64,000 nucleotides of DNA, from positions 125,412 to 189,411 of the forward strand of contig NZ_KB898037.1 in assembly GCF_000377345.1 (NCBI RefSeq). Reading direction: 5' to 3'. Below are positions 11,996 to 23,222 of this stretch, one piece after another (the stretch's first letter is position 1; each line of letters begins with the position of its first letter). The notes under the pieces are model-generated. The model was not told where the DNA came from. It did no database searches and saw only the letters and a list, made by a program, of their open reading frames with translations. A program made the translations under genes and the position numbers. This stretch comes from Thioalkalivibrio sp. ALJ16 (GTDB lineage Bacteria; Pseudomonadota; Gammaproteobacteria; Ectothiorhodospirales; Ectothiorhodospiraceae).

Positions 11996-13023
11996 TGGGC
12001 ACCCTCCCTGGTCGCCAGCGGGAAGCGGATGCTGACCTCGAAGCAGTCCGGTTCGTGACGAGACTGGAAGTGTACCTGGCCGCCGAAGGCGTGTTGCAGG
12101 CGCAGGCGCACGGCCTCGGTCGCGGTCCCGGTCCCCTCGCTGCGTGCCTGGGGTTCCACGCTGTTGCCGATGACCACCGTGACCCGCCCGGAGTCCATGC
12201 GGCAGCGCACCCAGACCCGTCCCTCGCCCCGTGCCGGGGCGATCCCGTGCTGGATCGCGTTTTCCGCCAGCGGCTGCAGCACCAGGGTGGGGACCTCGAT
12301 CTCCAGGCCCGGGTGGTCGGGGCAGTCCCAATCCAGGTTCAGGCGCTCGCCAAAGCGGGTTTGCTCGATGCCGAGAAACGCGCGCACCAGATCCAGCTCC
12401 GCGCGCAGCGAGTGGCGGTCGCCGCTGGCGAAGGTCGCGCGGAACAGGTCCGCCAGGTCCAGCGTAATCTGCTCCGCGCGGGCGGCATCGCTGCGGCAAA
12501 GCCCGGCGATGGTGTTCATGCTGTTGTAGAGGAAATGCGGCCGCAGGCGCGCGCGCATCGCCTGTTCCCGGGCCGCGGCCACGGCCCGGGTCTCGCGTTG
12601 CCAGGCGGCCTGCAGGTACAGGTAGTGCATCGCCATCAGGCTCAGGATCGTCGCCACCCCGATGACCGGCCAGCGCAGCGCCGGGTCGGCCAGCACCAGG
12701 GTCTCGGCCAGACGATAGACGATCGCGGTGTTGATGATCGGCACCAGCGGTGGCAGCACGATCTGGGCGGCCAGCGGCCGGCCCCGCAGCCAGCCGCGCA
12801 GGCCGCACAGGATCAGCAGGCTGGTCAGCGCGACCCAGAAGATGAACAGCGCATGCAGCGCCAGGGCCGAGTGCCAGTTCTGGCCGCCGCCGCGCAGCAG
12901 GGCGACCGCCAGCGCCAGCAGCACGGCCACCATGAGCACGCGCAGCAGGGTCTCGGCACTGCAGAAGTCCGGCAGTGGCGACAGTTCCCCGTTGCTCTCC
13001 CTGGCGGTGTCCCCTTGGGCCAT
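11992..13023 (-). CDS. algZ: LytS/FimS-type sensor histidine kinase (AlgZ-like)
   Basis: This is a 343-residue inner-membrane kinase. The N-terminal part has about four hydrophobic segments (residues 25-135). It is followed by the His_kinase domain typical of LytS/AlgZ, with the phosphorylated His163 in [11 protein letters not shown]. The ATP-binding domain contains [10 protein letters not shown], the N-box of this family. It pairs with the overlapping LytTR regulator. Gene order argH / algZ-algR-hemC-hemD is the same as in Pseudomonas, which supports orthology. The stimulus is not known. Confidence 0.9.
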   Translation of the reverse strand: MAQGDTARESNGELSPLPDFCSAETLLRVLMVAVLLALAVALLRGGGQNWHSALALHALFIFWVALTSLLILCGLRGWLRGRPLAAQIVLPPLVPIINTAIVYRLAETLVLADPALRWPVIGVATILSLMAMHYLYLQAAWQRETRAVAAAREQAMRARLRPHFLYNSMNTIAGLCRSDAARAEQITLDLADLFRATFASGDRHSLRAELDLVRAFLGIEQTRFGERLNLDWDCPDHPGLEIEVPTLVLQPLAENAIQHGIAPARGEGRVWVRCRMDSGRVTVVIGNSVEPQARSEGTGTATEAVRLRLQHAFGGQVHFQSRHEPDCFEVSIRFPLATREGAQ

Positions 13024-13139
13024 GCGTCACTTGCTCCCCTGATACCGGGCCGCGTTCCGGGAGCGTGGTCGCGCCATGTTCTCCCCCCCCTTTGTGCCCG
13101 TATACTTCCGTGTCTTTCCAAGCCGCTCCAGGATGCACC
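13024..13139. promoter_or_regulatory. Divergent promoter region of algZ-like and argH genes
   Basis: This 116-base gap separates the divergent algZ-like and argH genes. On the argH side a TATACT at 13101-13106 is a good -10 hexamer. The -35 region (TTCTCC around 13079) is weak. A run of C residues lies between them. Confidence 0.35.
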
Positions 13140-14588
13140 ATGACGCAGGATTCCGCGCACGACAAGCCAGCTGCCACCACCAGCGCCGCCACCGGCGAGG
13201 CCAAGCTGTGGGGCGGGCGCTTCTCCGAGCCGACCGACGCCTTCGTTGAACGCTTCACCGCGTCGGTGGATTTCGACCGGCGCCTGTACCGCGAGGACAT
13301 CCAGGGGTCGCAGGCCCATGCCCGCATGCTGGCCCGGGTCGGGGTGCTGACCGAGGCTGAGGCCGAGCAGATCCTGCAGGGGCTGGATGCCATCCGCGAC
13401 GAGATCGCCGCCGATGCGTTCGACTGGCAGGTCGGCCGCGAGGACGTACACATGAATATCGAGGCGCGCCTGATCGAGCGCATCGGTGAGGTTGGCAAGA
13501 AGCTGCACACCGGTCGTTCGCGCAATGATCAGGTCGCCACCGATATCCGCCTGTGGCTGCGTGCGAGCATCGACGACATCCTGCGCCTGATCCGGGCCTA
13601 CCAGGAGGGCCTGGTGGATCTGGCCGAGCGCGAGGCGGATACGGTGATGCCCGGCTTTACCCACCTGCAGACCGCCCAGCCGGTCACCTTTGGTCACCAC
13701 ATGCTGGCCTGGTACGAGATGCTGGAACGCGACGCCGAGCGGCTGTGCGATGCCCGGCGCCGGGTGAACATCCTGCCCCTGGGCTCCGCGGCCCTGGCCG
13801 GCACCCCGTACCCGCTGGATCGCGAATACACGGCCGAACTGCTCGGCTTCGACGGGGTGAGCCGCAACTCGCTGGATGCGGTCTCGGATCGCGACTTCGC
13901 GATCGAATTCACCGCCGCCGCGGCCACCCTGATGATGCACCTGTCGCGCCAGGCCGAGGAGCTCGTCCTCTGGACCAGCGCGCAGTTCGCCTTCATCGAA
14001 CTGCCGGACCGCTACTGCACCGGCTCCTCGATCATGCCGCAGAAGAAGAACCCGGACGTGCCCGAGCTGGTGCGCGGCAAGACCGGCCGGGTCTATGGCC
14101 ACCTGATGTCGCTGCTGACCCTGATGAAGAGCCAGCCGCTGGCCTACAACAAGGACAATCAGGAAGACAAGGAACCGCTGTTCGACACCGTCGACACCCT
14201 GCTGGGCTCACTGCGGGCCTTCGGCGACATGGTTCCGAACCTCGAGGTGCGTCGCGCCAATACGCTGGCCGCGACGCGCAGGGGCTTCGCCACGGCCACG
14301 GACCTGGCCGACTATCTGGTGGGGCGTGGTGTCGCCTTCCGGGATGCCCACGAGATCGTCGGGCGCGCGGTGCGCGTGGCGCAGGAACAGGGCGTGGACC
14401 TGGCCGAGCTGGCGCTGGCGGAGCTGCAGGCGATCAGCCCGGCGGTCGGCGACGATGTCTACACAGTTCTGACCCCGGAAGGCTCCGCCGCCGCGCGCAA
14501 TCTTACCGGGGGCACGGCCCCGGAACAGGTGCGCCGGCAGGTGGCCGCGGCCCGTGAGCGCCTGCGCGGCCTGAGCGCCGGCCGCTAG
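13140..14588 (+). CDS. argH: Argininosuccinate lyase
   Basis: This enzyme performs the last step of arginine synthesis, splitting argininosuccinate into arginine and fumarate. The 482-residue protein starts at ATG 13140. It carries KLWGGRF near the N-terminus, the HTGRSRNDQ loop, the THLQ(T)AQP histidine block, and the superfamily signature [12 protein letters not shown] with the catalytic serine. The roughly 20-residue Ala/Thr-rich N-terminal leader before KLWGGRF is slightly longer than in E. coli. It is divergent from algZ-algR-hemCD. Confidence 0.97.
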   Translation: MTQDSAHDKPAATTSAATGEAKLWGGRFSEPTDAFVERFTASVDFDRRLYREDIQGSQAHARMLARVGVLTEAEAEQILQGLDAIRDEIAADAFDWQVGREDVHMNIEARLIERIGEVGKKLHTGRSRNDQVATDIRLWLRASIDDILRLIRAYQEGLVDLAEREADTVMPGFTHLQTAQPVTFGHHMLAWYEMLERDAERLCDARRRVNILPLGSAALAGTPYPLDREYTAELLGFDGVSRNSLDAVSDRDFAIEFTAAAATLMMHLSRQAEELVLWTSAQFAFIELPDRYCTGSSIMPQKKNPDVPELVRGKTGRVYGHLMSLLTLMKSQPLAYNKDNQEDKEPLFDTVDTLLGSLRAFGDMVPNLEVRRANTLAATRRGFATATDLADYLVGRGVAFRDAHEIVGRAVRVAQEQGVDLAELALAELQAISPAVGDDVYTVLTPEGSAAARNLTGGTAPEQVRRQVAAARERLRGLSAGR

Positions 14589-14617
14589 TCTCGGCTCGTC
14601 AGCGGTCGGCGCAGCCC

Positions 14618-15121
14618 TCAGATGCGGCCGAGGGTGGACTCCAGCAATTCCCAGTGCACGTTCCCGTGAATCACCTCGTAGGCCAGTAGCAGCTGGCCGT
14701 GGGTGGAATCGCTCTCGAAATTCGCCAGTACCCACTGATGATTGAGCACGTGGATGCCATCGCGGCGGAAGCTGAAGGTCTCGCCGTCCGGGGCCTCGTG
14801 CGGGATCAGTTCGGTGCGCTGTACCAGGTCAGCGGCCAGGCGTTCGTCCGCGCGGGTCATGCCGCGGCGCTGCAGGTCCTGAATATGGGCATTGGTCAGG
14901 CCCAGCACTACCGGGCGCGGGACCTCGTGCCGGGTGTACTGCTGCAGCTGCATCTGCGCCTGCAGCAGGTCGCGGTTGGCCTCGGCCAGGTCCTGTTCCA
15001 GGCCATCGCCGCGGGCGATATAGATCGCCAGAGCGACCACGAAAAACAGCATGAAGCCCACCCAGACCAGGCGTTCACTGGTCTTGAGGTTCTGCGGCTT
15101 GGGGTTTTCTTGTTCGGACAC
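14618..15121 (-). CDS. Small single-pass membrane protein of unknown function
   Basis: I do not recognise a named family. The 167-residue protein has a charged N-terminus, one transmembrane helix (about residues 20-38), and a short coiled-coil-like stretch rich in Glu, Gln and Leu (about 42-65). The remaining domain is mixed alpha/beta and ends in NVHWELLESTLGRI. This layout suggests a membrane-tethered periplasmic domain. GTG at 15121 is chosen because GGAGG lies 7 bases upstream. The gene is convergent with argH and divergent from selO. Confidence 0.7.
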   Translation of the reverse strand: MSEQENPKPQNLKTSERLVWVGFMLFFVVALAIYIARGDGLEQDLAEANRDLLQAQMQLQQYTRHEVPRPVVLGLTNAHIQDLQRRGMTRADERLAADLVQRTELIPHEAPDGETFSFRRDGIHVLNHQWVLANFESDSTHGQLLLAYEVIHGNVHWELLESTLGRI

Positions 15122-15263
15122 GGGTCTGCCTCCGGAATACGCGGGGCCGGCGTGCGCGGGGTGCCGGCCAGGAAATGAACGTGCGGCCACCGTGGGTTCC
15201 TGAACCGGGGGCAGCGCGAGGCGCATGATAACCCCTGTCACCGTAACCTGCCGAGAGGCCGCC

Positions 15264-16772
15264 ATGTCGGTTCCCGACCCCCGCGCAGCCCAGCGCACCG
15301 ACCCCGGACTGGAGTGGATCAACCGCTTCGCCCGTCTGCCCGGGGCGTTCCACGAAACGCCCGCACCGGCGCCGTTTCCGGATGCCACCTGTCTCGCCAC
15401 CAGCCCGGCGATGTGCGATCGCCTTGGCGTGGAAGCCGCGCTGTTCGAGCGGGATCCGTGGCTGGGGGCCTGTACCCACGGCAGCGCCCTGCCCGGGGCC
15501 GAACCGCGAGCCTCGGTATACGCGGGGCATCAGTTCGGGGTGTTCGTGCCGCAACTGGGCGACGGCCGGGCCAAGCTCCTGGGCGAGGTGCGCACCGCGC
15601 AGGGCGAGACCTGGGAGCTGCAGCTCAAGGGTGCCGGTCCCACCCGTTTCTCGCGCGGGGCCGATGGCCGAGCGGTGATGCGCTCGTCGGTGCGGGAATA
15701 CCTGGCGTCGGAGGCGATGGCAGCGCTGGGCGTGCCCACGACCCGGGCACTGGCCCTGTTCGGCTCCAGCCTGCCGGTCTACCGCGAACGCGTGGAGCCG
15801 GCGGCGATCGTGCTGCGTGCGGCGCCCAGCTTCCTGCGCTTCGGGCATTTCGAATACTTCCATTACAACGGCTACAGCGAGCGTCTGCGCGAGTTGATCG
15901 ACTATGCACGGGCGCATGACTACCCCGAGCTGGCGGACGCCGAAGATCCGGTGGCGGCCATGCTGGAGGCGGTGATCGCCCGCACCGCGGAGATGATCGC
16001 GGACTGGCAGGCGGTCGGGTTCTGTCACGGCGTGATGAACACCGACAACATGAGCCTGGCCGGGCTGACCATCGACTACGGCCCGTTCGCGTTCATGGAC
16101 GCCTTCGACCCCGGCTACATCTGCAACCATACCGATCAGGGTGGCCGCTACGCGTTTGACCAGCAGCCGCGGGTTGCGCAGTGGAACCTGGTGCGTCTGG
16201 CCGAGACCCTGGTGATCCATTTCGCCGATGCCACCCGCGAGGCCGCGATCGAGCGCGCCAAGGCCCTGCTGGAAGACTTCCCACGGCAGTATCGCCAGGC
16301 CTGGCTGACGCGCATGCGCGCCAAGCTGGGGCTGCAGTCGGCACAGGAACCGGACGAGGCCCTGGTTCAGGACCTGCTGGCGCGCATGGCCGCCGAGGGC
16401 ATGGACTACACGCGGTTTTTTCGCCAGCTGCCCGATCTGGAGCAGGCGGAGACCCGCACCCAGCTGGAGTCGGAATTGGAGGATGTGCCGGCCTGGCAGG
16501 CGTGGTGGTCAGGCTACCAGGCGCGCCTGGCGCAGGAGGGCGCGACGCCGGCTGCACGCCGGGCGGCGATGCATGCGGTCAACCCGAAATACATCCTGCG
16601 CAATCACCTGGCTCAGGCGGCGATCGAACAGGCCGAGGCGGGCGATCCCTCCGAGGTTCTGCGCCTGCAGCGGATCCTCGCGCGGCCGTTCGACGAGCAG
16701 CCCGAGTTCGAGGCCTATGCCGATCTGCCCCCGGCGTGGGCCAGCGGCATCCGGCTCAGCTGTTCGTCCTGA
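15264..16772 (+). CDS. selO: SelO-family protein adenylyltransferase (YdiU)
   Basis: This pseudokinase-fold enzyme transfers AMP to Ser, Thr or Tyr of target proteins; in E. coli it is linked to redox homeostasis. The 502-residue sequence has the family hallmarks YAGHQFG, LGEVRT, LQLKGAGPTRFSRGADGRAV, SFLRFGHFE and HGVMNTDNMS, plus the IDYGPFAFMD metal-site block. It ends SCSS, the common bacterial cysteine form rather than the selenocysteine form of animals. The start at 15264 is supported by GAGAGG 5 bases upstream. An in-frame ATG at 15225 is less likely. Confidence 0.94.
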   Translation: MSVPDPRAAQRTDPGLEWINRFARLPGAFHETPAPAPFPDATCLATSPAMCDRLGVEAALFERDPWLGACTHGSALPGAEPRASVYAGHQFGVFVPQLGDGRAKLLGEVRTAQGETWELQLKGAGPTRFSRGADGRAVMRSSVREYLASEAMAALGVPTTRALALFGSSLPVYRERVEPAAIVLRAAPSFLRFGHFEYFHYNGYSERLRELIDYARAHDYPELADAEDPVAAMLEAVIARTAEMIADWQAVGFCHGVMNTDNMSLAGLTIDYGPFAFMDAFDPGYICNHTDQGGRYAFDQQPRVAQWNLVRLAETLVIHFADATREAAIERAKALLEDFPRQYRQAWLTRMRAKLGLQSAQEPDEALVQDLLARMAAEGMDYTRFFRQLPDLEQAETRTQLESELEDVPAWQAWWSGYQARLAQEGATPAARRAAMHAVNPKYILRNHLAQAAIEQAEAGDPSEVLRLQRILARPFDEQPEFEAYADLPPAWASGIRLSCSS

Positions 16773-16808
16773 CCGGCAGGAGCGCGTGCGGCGAGGAAGG
16801 CCCCGGGC

Positions 16809-18068
16809 TTACCCGAGGATGCCGCGCAGGATGTAGAAGTAGACCACCGCGAGGATCGCACCGGCCGGCAGGGTCACGATCCAGGACAGGAAGATCATCC
16901 GCACCAGGCCCAGGTTGATCGCGGCGATGCCGCGCGCCAGGCCGACCCCGAGGATCGCGCCGACCAGGGTGTGCGTGGTGGAGATCGGCAAGCCAGTGCC
17001 CGAGGCCAGCACCACGGTGGCTGCCGCCGCGGCCGTGGCTGCATAGCCACGACTGGGGGTGAGCTGGGTGATGCCGGTACCGACCGTCGCGATGACCTTG
17101 TGGCCGTAGGTGAACAGGCCGAAGACGATCCCGAACCCGCCCAGCAGCAGCACCCACATCGGCACGACCGTCTCGGCGCTCACGTCGCCGGTCTGGATGA
17201 CGTCCACGACCGCGGCCAGCGGCCCCACCGCATTGGCGACGTCGTTGGAGCCCAGGGCGAAGGCCATCGCGCAGCCGGTCACCACCATCTGGACGCCGAA
17301 CACCTTCTCGACATTGGCAAAATGGGAGCCCTCTTCGCCTACGCCCGTGGGATCGTCAAAGCGCAGGCGGCGGATCGCCATCATCCCGAGCACGACTACG
17401 GCGGCGCTGACCAGGATTGCGAAGCCGTAGGCCTGTACCGTCGTCAGCTCCAGGCCGACATGGGTCAGCCCCTTGAACATGGTGACCAGGGCGGTGACGA
17501 AGGCGGTCAGGAAGATGTACAGCGGGGCCCAGCGCTTGGCGTTCTTCAGCGGATCGACAGTGTCCAGGATCAGGATCTGCACACTGCGGAACAGGGCAAA
17601 CGCAATCATGCCGCCGACCATTGGCGACACCACCCAGGACATCGCAATGGTCCCGACGCGCTCCCAGCGCACCACCTCAAAGCCCAGCCCGACCACGGCA
17701 AAGCCGACGATTGCGCCGATGATGGAGTGGGTCGTGGATACCGGCCAGCCGAAGTAGGAGGCCACGAGCAGCCATGTTCCGGCCGCGGCCAGCGCGGCCA
17801 GCATCCCGTACACGAGCAGTTCGGGGTTGTCCGCCATCAGGCTGGAGTCGACCATCCCGCTGCGGATGGTTTGGGTGACCTCGCCGCCGGCCAGCCAGGC
17901 CCCGGAGAACACGAAGATCGCGGCGACAAAGACCGCCTGACGGATGGTCAGCGCGCGCGAGCCGACCGAGGTGCCCATCGCATTGGCCACGTCATTGGCG
18001 CCGATGCCCCAGGCCATAAACAGGCCGAAGATCACTGCAAGGCTGAGCAACAGGGTGCTGTATTCCAT
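16809..18068 (-). CDS. pit: Inorganic phosphate transporter, Pit family
   Basis: This is a low-affinity, cation-coupled phosphate (or metal-phosphate) permease of the inner membrane. The 419-residue polytopic protein has the two inverted PiT signatures, GANDVANAMGTSVG near residue 23 and GSNDVANAVGPLAAV in the second half. Both have the adjacent P(V/I)STTH motifs. It lies 32 bases downstream of the DUF47 gene, the typical DUF47-pit operon in which the PhoU-like partner modulates transport. Confidence 0.93.
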   Translation of the reverse strand: MEYSTLLLSLAVIFGLFMAWGIGANDVANAMGTSVGSRALTIRQAVFVAAIFVFSGAWLAGGEVTQTIRSGMVDSSLMADNPELLVYGMLAALAAAGTWLLVASYFGWPVSTTHSIIGAIVGFAVVGLGFEVVRWERVGTIAMSWVVSPMVGGMIAFALFRSVQILILDTVDPLKNAKRWAPLYIFLTAFVTALVTMFKGLTHVGLELTTVQAYGFAILVSAAVVVLGMMAIRRLRFDDPTGVGEEGSHFANVEKVFGVQMVVTGCAMAFALGSNDVANAVGPLAAVVDVIQTGDVSAETVVPMWVLLLGGFGIVFGLFTYGHKVIATVGTGITQLTPSRGYAATAAAAATVVLASGTGLPISTTHTLVGAILGVGLARGIAAINLGLVRMIFLSWIVTLPAGAILAVVYFYILRGILG

Positions 18069-18100
18069 GCGGTCCTCGGTCCCTTACTTGGTATCGCCCG

Positions 18101-18781
18101 TTACTTCGCCAGCATCAGCTGCAGGCGGCTGCCTACACGCTGGGCCAGATCGGCCAGCTCGCCGATCGAGTCGATCACGCGGTACATGAAGATCACGTTC
18201 ACCGGGGGCAGCTCCGCCTCCTGGGCGAACAGGATCTCGCGCACCTCGCGCTGGGCCTCGTCGGATTCGTGCTCGATCTGGTCCAGCTCGGTGAGGATGC
18301 CGTTGACGACCTCGACCTCGTGGCCGCGGAACCCCGCCTCCACCAGCTCGTCCAGTTCGTTGATGGCCCGGCCGGCCTGATCGACCGCATCCACACTGCG
18401 GTCGAGGAAGCGCTTGATCGGCTCGCGCATGTTCTCCGGGAACTGCATCTGGCGCCCGAGCATCAGCCCGGCGATGTCCTTGGTCATGTTGGCGATGCGG
18501 TCCTGGATCAGCAGGGTATCGAGGACGTCGCGGCGCGACATCGCCAGCATCATGCCCTTGGGCAGGTGCAGCCGCAGATCCTTCTTCAGACGGTCCGCTT
18601 CGCGTTCCAGCTTCGAGATCTTCTTTTGCTGCTTGCGGGCGGTCTCCCAGTCATCCCGCGCCATGGCGTCCATGAAGGGCGGCAACTCCGCAATGCAGGC
18701 ACGGACCTTCTCCATGTGTGCCTGCAGCGGGCGCACCGGGGAGCGGCCAAACAGCTCGAAGACGAAGTTCTTGGGGGACAT
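18101..18781 (-). CDS. DUF47 / PhoU-like phosphate transport regulator (YkaA family)
   Basis: This is a 226-residue all-helical cytosolic protein of the TIGR00153 (DUF47) family, distantly related to PhoU. It begins FELFGRSPVRPLQ and has the expected repeats of acidic/hydrophobic helices with RRDVLDTLLIQD and HESDEAQREVRE segments. Family members sit beside Pit transporters and are thought to control phosphate flux through them. Here the gene is the promoter-proximal partner of pit. The ATG at 18781 fits the family start, but a strong Shine-Dalgarno is not obvious. Confidence 0.88.
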   Translation of the reverse strand: MSPKNFVFELFGRSPVRPLQAHMEKVRACIAELPPFMDAMARDDWETARKQQKKISKLEREADRLKKDLRLHLPKGMMLAMSRRDVLDTLLIQDRIANMTKDIAGLMLGRQMQFPENMREPIKRFLDRSVDAVDQAGRAINELDELVEAGFRGHEVEVVNGILTELDQIEHESDEAQREVREILFAQEAELPPVNVIFMYRVIDSIGELADLAQRVGSRLQLMLAK

Positions 18782-18885
18782 GGCGGCGCGAAGGTTGTCA
18801 CAAAGGGATAATCTAACGCAAAACACCGCAGCTCGCGCGGCCTTGTCTGTGCCGCCCGTGTTCGCGTGCGCTACACTCTGGCACC

Positions 18886-20952
<2,067 letters not shown>

Positions 20953-20982
20953 GCCAGCGAGGCTGGCCCGGGTGAGGCCGCG

Positions 20983-22080
20983 CTAGCGCACCTCGATGCG
21001 GTTGCGGCCGTTCTCCTTCGCGGCGTACAGAGCCTGGTCGGCACGATCGAAGGTGTCGACCCGGCTTTCGCCCGGCCGGTATTCGGTCACACCGAAGCTC
21101 GCGGTGCGCCGCCCGACCGTCTCGAAATCGAAGGCATTGATGCGGGCCTGCAGGTCACGGGCGACCTTCTGTGCCTGCGCGACAGGCGTCTGCGGCAGCA
21201 GCACAAAGAACTCCTCGCCCCCGATCCGGCCGATCGCGTCCACCTTGCGCAGGTTCTGGCGCAGCAGGTCCGCGAACTGCTTCAGCACCCGGTCGCCCGC
21301 ACTGTGGCCCCAGGTATCGTTCACCGCCTTGAAGTGGTCGATGTCCAGCAGGATCACCGAAAACGGCTCGCCGTAGCGCTCGGTGCGAGCCCGTTCCGCC
21401 TCGAACAGGCGCTCGATATGGGCCCGGTTCCACAGCGAGGTCAGCTCGTCGATCTGCGCTGCGCGCTCCAGCTGGCGTTGCTGCAGGAAGCTGTGCTTGC
21501 GCGCCTGTTCCAGCATGAAGGCACTCAGCGCGCCGAAGGAAAAGGCGGCCAGCACCCACAGGAGATGCAGCTGGATCAGTTCGCCCTGCATGGGGTTGCG
21601 GAAGGCGGCGACAATCACCAGCGCGACGATGGCGATGGCGGCCATCGAGGCCTGGCGCAGCGGCAGGCCCGATATCGCGAAGGTCCACATGATGCTGAGG
21701 TAGATCTCGGGGGCGAACACCAGGAACTGCGGCGACCCCGTATTCAGATAGAGACTGGCGCCATTCGCGATCACCGGCGCCACCATCAGCAGGGCCCACA
21801 TCGGCCGCCGCAGGGAGGCCCGCAGGCTCATCGCGGCCACGGCCAGCAGCAGGCCGGGCACCAGCACCGCGTGAGCGATCAGCCGTTCGCTGTGCAGGTC
21901 CGCCGCCACAGACTGTTCGACGGCGCTGAACAGGAGGTACATCAGGGCCGTCAGCAGCGCGACATAGCGGACCTGCGGGATGCGCGCCTGGCGATGCCAG
22001 GCGTCGAACGCCTGTTGAACCGCGGTGTCTTCCCGGTGCAGCGGGTCCCAGGGGGCCCGCGGACGCCTGGTGTTGTCCAA
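20983..22080 (-). CDS. Membrane diguanylate cyclase (GGDEF domain)
   Basis: This is a 365-residue protein predicted to make cyclic di-GMP. The N-terminal part has about six hydrophobic helices (residues 30-180), an integral membrane sensor without a recognisable ligand motif. The catalytic domain begins at DELTSLWNR and has LDIDHFKAVND and the active-site GGEEF at residues 287-291. An RKVD inhibitory I-site (RxxD) lies five residues before GGEEF, so product inhibition is expected. The start is probably TTG at 22080, 7 bases after GGAG. Longer frames upstream show no protein-like sequence. It converges on thiC. Confidence 0.88.
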   Translation of the reverse strand: MDNTRRPRAPWDPLHREDTAVQQAFDAWHRQARIPQVRYVALLTALMYLLFSAVEQSVAADLHSERLIAHAVLVPGLLLAVAAMSLRASLRRPMWALLMVAPVIANGASLYLNTGSPQFLVFAPEIYLSIMWTFAISGLPLRQASMAAIAIVALVIVAAFRNPMQGELIQLHLLWVLAAFSFGALSAFMLEQARKHSFLQQRQLERAAQIDELTSLWNRAHIERLFEAERARTERYGEPFSVILLDIDHFKAVNDTWGHSAGDRVLKQFADLLRQNLRKVDAIGRIGGEEFFVLLPQTPVAQAQKVARDLQARINAFDFETVGRRTASFGVTEYRPGESRVDTFDRADQALYAAKENGRNRIEVR

Positions 22081-22136
22081 TCCCTGACTCCTGTGCCGGC
22101 CCGGGCCCGCACAGCAGCGAGCCCGGACGAGGGTAC

Positions 22137-22514
22137 TTACATAGCGCCGCTCATCCCGCCGATGCCCATCATGCCGGCACCGATACCGAAGATCAGCCCC
22201 AGCACCATCAGGATCAGGTAGATCAGCAGCAGGATCCCGAAGATGGTGAAGTAGATCCGCAGTCGCCCGAGGGCATATTTCAGCTCCAGCGCGTCCCCGC
22301 TGTCGAACGCCCGCTGGGTGGCCCCGGCCGCCTGCATCAGCACCACGCCGGCCCAGATCGGAATCCACGCCACGATGATGCCGACGATTGAGAGGGCGGT
22401 CAGCACGCCCGAGAGGATCAGCATTACGCCGATCAGCTGCATCCAGAATTTGCCGCGCACCAGTGGTTCGATCAGCTCGCGCGACACCATGCTTCCATTG
22501 CCATCCTGTTCCAT
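22137..22514 (-). CDS. DUF5362-like small membrane protein
   Basis: This is a 125-residue protein with a short polar N-terminus, two long hydrophobic segments separated by a TQRAFDSGDALELKYALGRLRIYF stretch split over a loop, and a third hydrophobic segment. It ends in a Gly/Met-rich tail. The loop, with its 'A...AL.KL..YF' look, is typical of DUF5362 proteins, whose function is not known. GGGAG lies 7 bases before the ATG. It is divergent from the FHA-domain gene. Confidence 0.65.
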   Translation of the reverse strand: MEQDGNGSMVSRELIEPLVRGKFWMQLIGVMLILSGVLTALSIVGIIVAWIPIWAGVVLMQAAGATQRAFDSGDALELKYALGRLRIYFTIFGILLLIYLILMVLGLIFGIGAGMMGIGGMSGAM

Positions 22515-22657
22515 TGTCTGCTCCCTGCGGTTAGGCGGGTCGACCCCGCCCGGCCAGCATAGCAGGGCTCTTCGGGGTGTGACCCATTCGTTGTTTTGGC
22601 GCTCGCAGGCCGTGCATACTCCGGATGGTTGCATGCGCGAGGGACAGGGGTAACGCA

Positions 22658-23200
22658 ATGAGCGATCAGGGACGACAAAGCGACAAAGGCCGAAGTGGCC
22701 CGCAGGGCACGATGCTCTTTCAGGGCCAGACCACGCCGGATCCGGTCACGGATGACCTCGATGCGGCCGACCAGACGCCGCCCGGGGGTCACCCGGTGCT
22801 GGTCGGGGTCAGCGCCAATTTCCGCCAGCAGCGTCTGAGCTTCCGTCCGGGCAAGCGCTCGGTCGGGCGTCAGGCCGACAATGACATCGTGCTTCAGGAT
22901 GGCAGCGTGTCCGCCCAGCATGCCTGGCTGGTCAACGAGCGCGGCGAGTGCCGGGTGGTCAACCTGCTGTCCACCAATGGCACTTGGGTGAACGATGCCA
23001 AGGTCCACGAAGCCGTGCTGAAGGAGGGCGATCATGTCCGCTTCGGCCGAGCCGAATTCGTGTTTCACCAGAGGGATGATGGTTCCGACGTCCTGCCGCG
23101 CCAGCGGGGATTCCGCGGCTTGCCCTGGCGCTGGGTCGGGGTGGCCGTCGCGATCCTGGTGCTGGCGGTGATCGCGCGTATCCTGCTCGAGACCGCCTGA
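22658..23200 (+). CDS. FHA-domain protein with C-terminal membrane anchor
   Basis: This is a 180-residue phosphothreonine-binding adaptor. The FHA domain covers about residues 47-137 and has the conserved GR (70-71), SxxH (85-88) and NGTWVN (107-112) motifs that contact phosphothreonine. One transmembrane helix (158-176) ends the protein, so the FHA domain faces the cytosol. The N-terminal 40 residues are polar and contain Thr residues that a kinase could modify. It lies 22 bases upstream of a Ser/Thr kinase gene on the same strand, so the two probably act together. Confidence 0.9.
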   Translation: MSDQGRQSDKGRSGPQGTMLFQGQTTPDPVTDDLDAADQTPPGGHPVLVGVSANFRQQRLSFRPGKRSVGRQADNDIVLQDGSVSAQHAWLVNERGECRVVNLLSTNGTWVNDAKVHEAVLKEGDHVRFGRAEFVFHQRDDGSDVLPRQRGFRGLPWRWVGVAVAILVLAVIARILLETA

Positions 23201-23222
23201 GGCCCCGCCAGGGGCGCTTCCC

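Noticed and set aside
11996-13525. Long N-terminal extension of the response regulator through the kinase gene
   Set aside because: The extension is the kinase gene in another frame; the receiver domain begins at the ATG overlapping the kinase stop.
16755-16772. Selenocysteine at the end of SelO
   Set aside because: The protein ends Ser-Cys-Ser-Ser followed by TGA, the normal bacterial cysteine form; the TGA is the true stop.
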